Below are positions 58,060-64,000 of a stretch of 64,000 bases of DNA, in pieces; position 1 is the stretch's first letter, and every line of letters begins with the position of its first letter. This DNA comes from Entonaema liquescens (lineage: Eukaryota; Ascomycota; Sordariomycetes; Xylariales; Xylariaceae). Location of the stretch: assembly GCA_902805475.1 (NCBI GenBank), contig CADCSX010000001.1:2170001-2234000 (forward strand), written 5' to 3'. The position numbers and the translations under genes are program-made. Below the pieces are notes generated by a model, which made no database searches, had not been told where the DNA came from, and worked only from the letters and a program-made list of their open reading frames with translations.

Positions 58060-61000
58060 TAATAATAAATAATAATAGTGATTTATTAACGTTTAATTTT
58101 TTAATTAATAACGAAAGCGTAAAATGCTTTTTATATATAATATATATTATAAATTTATTTTTAATTTTAATTAATTATTTTTAAATTTTTAACAAAATTT
58201 TCTTTTTTTAAATATTTTTATTATTACGGAATAATTATAATAATATCGAAAATATTTAATAAATTCGAATAAAATATTTATATTTTTTATAAAAATTTTA
58301 TAAAAATAATATAAATTATTTTATAATTTTTTTATTTTTAATATTAATTTTTTATATATATATTATTATTTTTTTTTATTATTTTTTTTATATTATTTTT
58401 TAATAATAATTATATTATTTTTTTTATTATTATTTTTTATTTATTATTTTTAATATTAATATAATTATTATTTTATTATTTATATTATTATTATAATTTT
58501 TTATTTTATTTTTTATTATTATTATTTAATTTTTTTTATAATTTAAAAAAGTTAAAAAAAATAATTATTAATTTATTAAATAATTATATTAATTAAATAT
58601 ATTTATTATTATTATTAAAATAAAATTTATAATAATATAATTTCTTTTTTTATTTTTATTTTATTTTATTTATTTATATATTTTATTAATTTATTAATAT
58701 TTTAAAATTTTATAAAATAAATTTTTAATATTTTTTAAATATATATAATAATATTATTATTATAAATTTATTTTTATATATTATTTATTAATTTATAATT
58801 AATTTATTATTTAATAATTAAAAATTTATAATATTTAAATTTAAATAAAGAAAATTTTTTAAAATAAAAAAAATAAAAAATAACTTTTTATTACTTATTT
58901 TATTAAAATTATTAGTAAAAAAATAGTAAAAAATTAAGAATATTATTTATTATTTTAAATTTATATAATTTAAATTATAAAATAAATTATTTAAATAATT
59001 AAATAAATTAATTATATTTTTAAAATTTTATTAATTATTTAATAAATAATAATTAATTTTTTAAATTAATTTTTTATTATATATAAAAAAATTATTAATA
59101 AATATTTTATTGTTATTTTATTTAATTTATTTATTAATTTATTATTTTATAATATTAAAATATATTTTAAATAAAAAGTAATAATGAAATTAAAGATGGT
59201 AATAATAATTTTAATGAAAATGTTAATATAAAAATTAATAATAAAATTAATAAATTAAATAATAATTAAAATATTTTTTATTAATTTTTCTTTAATATTT
59301 TTATATTTTATATTATTTTATACGTTATTTATAATTCGTAATTAATAAATAATTATTTTATTAAAAATAAATTTATATTATTATTTATTTTTTTTATTTT
59401 AAAAATAAATTATATTATTTTATAATAAATTTTTTATTTTGTAAATATATTTATTTTATATAAATATGGTATTTAATACGTAATTATCTTATTATTTTTT
59501 CCGTTTTAAATTTTTTTTTATATTATTTTTATTATATTTAATTAATTATATTTAATAATTTATTAATGTTATTATTATATATATATTTATTAAAAATTTA
59601 ATATTAAGGAAATATATTATATATTTATTATTAATATATTTATCTTTTTATTTATTTTCGTTTTTTATTAATTTATTACTATTTAAATATTTTAATTAAA
59701 TATTAATATTATAATAAAATAAAAATATTTTATAATTTTATTTATAATAAAGTTAAAAAAGCCATTAAAAAAATATAATTAATTATTAAATAATATTTTA
59801 ATTTTTATTTAATAAATTTATAATTTTAATTTTTTTACTTTTATTTATTTTTTATTAATTTTTTTAAAATATTATTATTTAAATTTAAAATAACTTAAAA
59901 AAGCTTTAAATATTACGAAATAAATATAAAACAAAAATAATATTCGTATAAAATAAAATTATTATATTATAAAATCAAATCGTAAAAAACATTTAATTAA
60001 AATTATTAAAAAAGTAAAATTATAATTTATTTGTAATATATTTATTTTAAATAAAATACGTAATACTTTTAATTATTTTATTTATTTTTATATTATAATA
60101 AATAATATTTTTTTTATATATAATTTTATAATTAATTTTTTATAAAATTATAAATTTAAAAAATAAAACTTTAATTTTAAAATTAAAAAACATTTTTCCA
60201 TTTTTTTTTTAAATAATAATTAATTTATAATAAACTCGTTAATCAATATTAAAAATTAATATTAACATTAAATTCTTATAATTTTTCTTTTATTTTATAA
60301 TTTTTATTCGTATATAATTTTTAATTTTTTTAAAACGTTTTTAATTTTTTTCTAAAAATTATTAATATTATTATAACTTAACCACTTAATTAAATATTAC
60401 TTATTTTTCCTTAATTCTTTATATTTTAAAATTATTTTTATAATAAATTTATTATTATTTATTAATATAATTAATTATTCCATTAATTTTTTATTAAATT
60501 TTTTAATATATAATTTTAAATAATTTATATTAAATATATTATATATTTTATAACATATAAATAACTTTAATTTATAAATTATATTATATTTTCTTATTAT
60601 TTTAATTATTTTAAATAAATTTAAATATTTATCCGTTAACTTTTTATTAAATCACTTTTAATTTATATATTTTATAAATATTAAAATTTTATCTTTTTTT
60701 TTAAATATTTATTTAAATTGTTTTTTATTATACCATTTTATATATGTTTTATTTGATGTTTTAAATAATTTAATTATAATAAATTTTATTTTATATATTT
60801 TTTTAATTATTTTTATGTTTTTTTATATATTTCTTTTAAATTACGACGTTATTAAATTAATAAAACCTTTAAATTAAAAATTTATATAAATATATATTAA
60901 AATTTATTTATATATTAAATATATTAAAATATTATATATTTATTTAATTCACATTAATTTTTCAACTTAATCGTTTTATTTGTAATTATAAAAAATTTAT

Positions 61001-64000
61001 AAATAATATTTTAAATTTTAATTTTAATATTTAATTTATTTATTTATTTATAAATGAAACGATATATTTAATTATTAAGTTATTATAAATTTATAATAAA
61101 ATATTAATTAAAATTTATTTATAAATAATAATCTTTTATTAAAAATAATTTTTTTTAATAAATTTATATATTTAAAAATATATTTAAAAAATATATTCGT
61201 TAAATTTAAAATTATAAATTTTTTCGTTATAAATATATACAATATATATTTAAAAAATTTATTAATAATTATTAATATATTATTGTAATTTTTCTTTATT
61301 TATATTAAAAATGTTAATAATTTAATAATAAAATTAAATAAAATCTTTTTATTTAAACCGTTAAATATAAGTAAAAAATTTAATTTATTATAAAATAAAT
61401 ATTTTTATACTTTAATTTTTTAATATATAATATAAATATTTATATAATATTTTATATTTTTTTTAAACCATTTTAATAATAATAATTTATAATTCGTTAA
61501 ATTATTTTTATAATTTTTTAATAATTTAATAATGTTATATTATAATAATTATATAACATTTTTTTTTAACATTAAAGGAATATATATTTTATTTTTAAAC
61601 TTTAATAATCCATTTTCTTTTATTTAAAATAACGTAATTATATTATAATTTTTTCGCTATTATTAAATTCTTAATTAAATATATTTATTAAATATTTATT
61701 TTTTATATATTTTTTTTAAAAATAATATATTTAAATTTTTAATATTTCTTAAAATTGTTAATATATACTTACATTTGTAAAATATTAATTAATTTTCTTT
61801 ATTTCTTACTTTAATTACGCCGTTATTATTTATTATTATTAAAATTCTTTAATTATTTTTAAATTTTTTTAAAAATTTTAATAATATTTCTTTTTTAACA
61901 CCATACATATTTAACAATAAAATACACATTCTTATAATTACTTTTTATTTACATATATTTAAATTATTAATTATTAATTAAAATATCCTTTAATTATTTC
62001 AAAACTTTTTTTAAAACTTTAATAATATATTTTATTTAATTTTATTTTTCCTTTTTATATTTATATAATTTAATTATTACAACGTACCATCGGTTAAATT
62101 TAAAATCTTTAATTTATATACGATTTAAAAATTAAAACTTATTAATTTTTTTATTTACTAAACTTACTTATTATTTAATTTTAATTTATTTATTAAATAT
62201 TATAAATTTAAATAATTAATAATTATTTTTACTATTTTTAATAAATAAATCAAATAATATTTCCATTTTTTAAATATATTAATTATTATTAATATTTTTA
62301 CATTAAATATTATATAATTTATTTTAATATTTTATAATTTCTTTAATATAAAAATTATAAAATACCATTTATTATTATATTTTTAAAATAATATTACCTT
62401 AATTACTTATTATAAAACGTTTATTTTTAATTTTATAAATAATTATATATTAAAATATTTAAATATAAAAAGTTTTATAAATTTTTTTTTTTAAAATTTT
62501 AAACATTTTTACTATTTCCTTATTTAATTTAAAATTAAATTATTTATTACCTTTTAATAAATTTATTAATAAAACGGTTAATTTTAAATAATTTTTAATA
62601 AATTTTTTATAAAAACTTATAAAATTTAAAAACGTTTATATATTATAAACGTTAATAAATTATAATTATTCCATAATTATAAATACTTTATCTTAATCCA
62701 TTTTTATTTTTTTAATTATAATTATAAAGTTAAAAAACATTACTTTTATTATATAAAATTTAAATTTTTAAAAATTAATATATAATTTTTATTTTTATAA
62801 TTAAATTAAAACGTTATGAATATTTTAAATATATTATTTTTTATCTTTTAAATAAATCAAAACATCATTAAAATAAATTATTTTTATTATATTTATTAGA
62901 TTTATAAATGTATAATTAATATAATTTTAAAATAATATTAAAACGTTAAATAATTTAAATAGTATTATAAAATATTTAAAATATTTATATTTTATTCGAA
63001 ACACCATTTTTTATTTATTTTCCTTACGGATACGTAGTTGGTAATACGCGTTTTTCAAGTTTAATTTTATAAAATATTTTATTTTAAATAATTTATTTAA
63101 AATCTTATTAATTAATGGTAAAATTATTTTATTTTTATAAGTAATTTTATTAAATTTTCTATAATTTATATATAATTATAATTTATTATTTAATTTAAAA
63201 ATAAATAATATTAAAATATTAATAAAATTTTTAAATAATTATATTTATTTTTTTTATAAAATATTATTTATATATTCTTTTAATTTTTTTAATTTTATTT
63301 TTGTTAAAAAGTATATTAATTTAAATAGAAAATTTTTCTTTTTTTTAAAGTTAATAAAGTAATTTTATTATTGATATTTTAAGAAAATAAAGATTTTAAA
63401 AATATTAAAAATTTTTATATATTTTTTATATTTAAATGGGATTATGATTTTATTATTACTTTTTTATAAATTAAAATATTATTTATAAATATTAATTTCT
63501 TTTATTATTTTTAACATTAATATAATTATTTTTTTTACTTTTTTAAAAACTTTTTTACTTTTTTTTTTTATATTAAATAAATTTTTATTATATTAATATA
63601 ATAATATTATTTTTAATATTATTTTTTTTAAAATTATATTAATATTTATAAATTAAAATATTTTTAAAATAATATTATAACTAAAATTTTAATTTATTAT
63701 TTTTATTTTGTTAAAAATATTATAAATAATATTTTAATTATTTTTTATTTTTATAAATATAAAATATTAAATTAATATTTTATTTATTTTAAAAAATTTT
63801 TTTAAATTTTTTCTTAATAAAAATTTTATTATTATCATTAAAAATATATATTTTATTTAAATTAAATTAAAATTTATTTTTATATTAATTAAAACTTATA
63901 AAATAATTTATTTATGTTTTATTTATAGTTTTATTATTATTTTAAATTTAATATAAATTAAAATAAATCTTTATTATAAATTTTACGTTTTTTTATTTAA
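58060..64000. mobile_element. AT island 2: RIP-degraded transposon region, continues past the window
   Basis: Six kilobases of almost pure A+T run to the end of the window. Most remaining cytosines are outside CpG, unlike island 1. The central part encodes a mutated retrotransposon pol on the minus strand (separate entry). Left of about 60300 I see no recognisable protein remnant; the 3' LTR of that element or another relic could lie there. Right of about 63100 the protease and gag parts would be expected, but they are unreadable or beyond the window. The size fits a nested repeat block, and a centromere or other heterochromatin cannot be excluded. Confidence 0.8.
60330..63100 (-). mobile_element. 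RIP-inactivated Ty3/Gypsy chromovirus pol (RT, RNase H, integrase, chromodomain)
   Basis: Read on the minus strand, motifs appear in pol order. Reverse transcriptase has KLNLKNAYYQLRI (63028-63066) and YFNDVLIY at 62853-62876, where the catalytic YLDD has become YFND. Then come the connection (FIKNYLKLTVLLINLLKGN) and RNase H (VFYNFYIKEIIKY, near 62305-62369). The integrase has GLLKFKNKIYIP (near 61580-61620) and the C-terminal KKLTDKYLNLFKIIKII (near 60630). Finally a chromodomain has YLIKWLSYNN (near 60385-60415). Family consensus residues such as Asp, Gly, Trp and Arg are replaced by Asn, Lys, stop and similar A+T-coded residues. Over the stretches I translated, register is kept with few or no indels, so the copy was inactivated by substitutions. 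The chromodomain places it in the chromoviruses, which target heterochromatin. It cannot be functional. Confidence 0.85.

Noticed and set aside
58060..60300. 3' LTR or second element in the left part of AT island 2
   Set aside because: No terminal TG/CA repeats, second LTR copy or protein remnant could be recognised by eye in sequence this degraded.

Overview
The window is nuclear DNA of a filamentous ascomycete (Pezizomycotina, probably a sordariomycete). The evidence is many short GT-AG introns of roughly 50-150 bp with CTAAC/CTGAC-type branch points, genes typical of these fungi (fungal nitrate reductase, class VII chitin synthase, DFG5-type GH76 enzyme, the 29.9 kDa complex I subunit, PRC2 subunit EED), and two almost pure A+T blocks with the look of repeat-induced point mutation (RIP). 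I read exon structures by eye from splice signals, phase continuity and family motifs. No database search was possible.

Layout: 0.2-1.7 kb, GH76 cell-wall mannosidase-like gene (-). 3.8 kb, tRNA-Ala(AGC) (-). 5.9-6.1 kb, small cysteine-rich secreted protein (+). 6.5-8.4 kb, nine-exon Polycomb gene EED (-). 8.4-13.6 kb, gene-poor. 13.6-15.7 kb, PAS-domain protein (+). 16.7-17.7 kb, Yip4/YIPF6-type Golgi protein (+), tail to tail with RRN11 (18.2-19.6 kb, -). 20.3 kb, tRNA-like/SINE-like element. 20.5-21.4 kb, complex I 29.9 kDa subunit (-). 21.8-23.8 kb, AT island 1. 25.2-26.5 kb, BAR-domain Gvp36-like gene (-). 27.5-30.1 kb, class VII chitin synthase (-). 30.1-35.4 kb, gene-poor with microsatellites. 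35.4-39.5 kb, UPF2/NMD2 (-). 42.0-44.8 kb, nitrate reductase (+) with a GATA-site cluster upstream. 45.9-47.5 kb, Ran-binding Yrb2/RanBP3-like gene (+). 48.6-52.1 kb, HRQ1 helicase (+). 52.5-57.2 kb, decayed genes. 58.1-64.0 kb, AT island 2, which still encodes a recognisable, heavily mutated Ty3/Gypsy chromovirus pol on the minus strand.

Most genes are unrelated housekeeping functions rather than an operon or cluster: chromatin (EED), RNA polymerase I initiation (RRN11), mRNA decay (UPF2), DNA repair (HRQ1), nucleocytoplasmic transport (YRB2), secretion (YIP4, GVP36), cell wall (GH76, chitin synthase), respiration and nitrate assimilation.

The main observations for a second look are: (i) four otherwise intact genes each need one extra base, in or beside a short C/G run, to stay in frame, which looks systematic; (ii) the Ran-binding gene has a stop followed by 133 more in-phase sense codons; (iii) the two AT islands keep cytosines in opposite contexts, nearly all CpG in island 1 and mostly non-CpG in island 2; (iv) the 52-57 kb genes beside island 2 carry nonsense codons explicable by C-to-T change; and (v) the chromovirus relic keeps protein register over about 2.7 kb despite extreme A+T. 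I see no CRISPR array, no operon and no clearly new multi-gene system.
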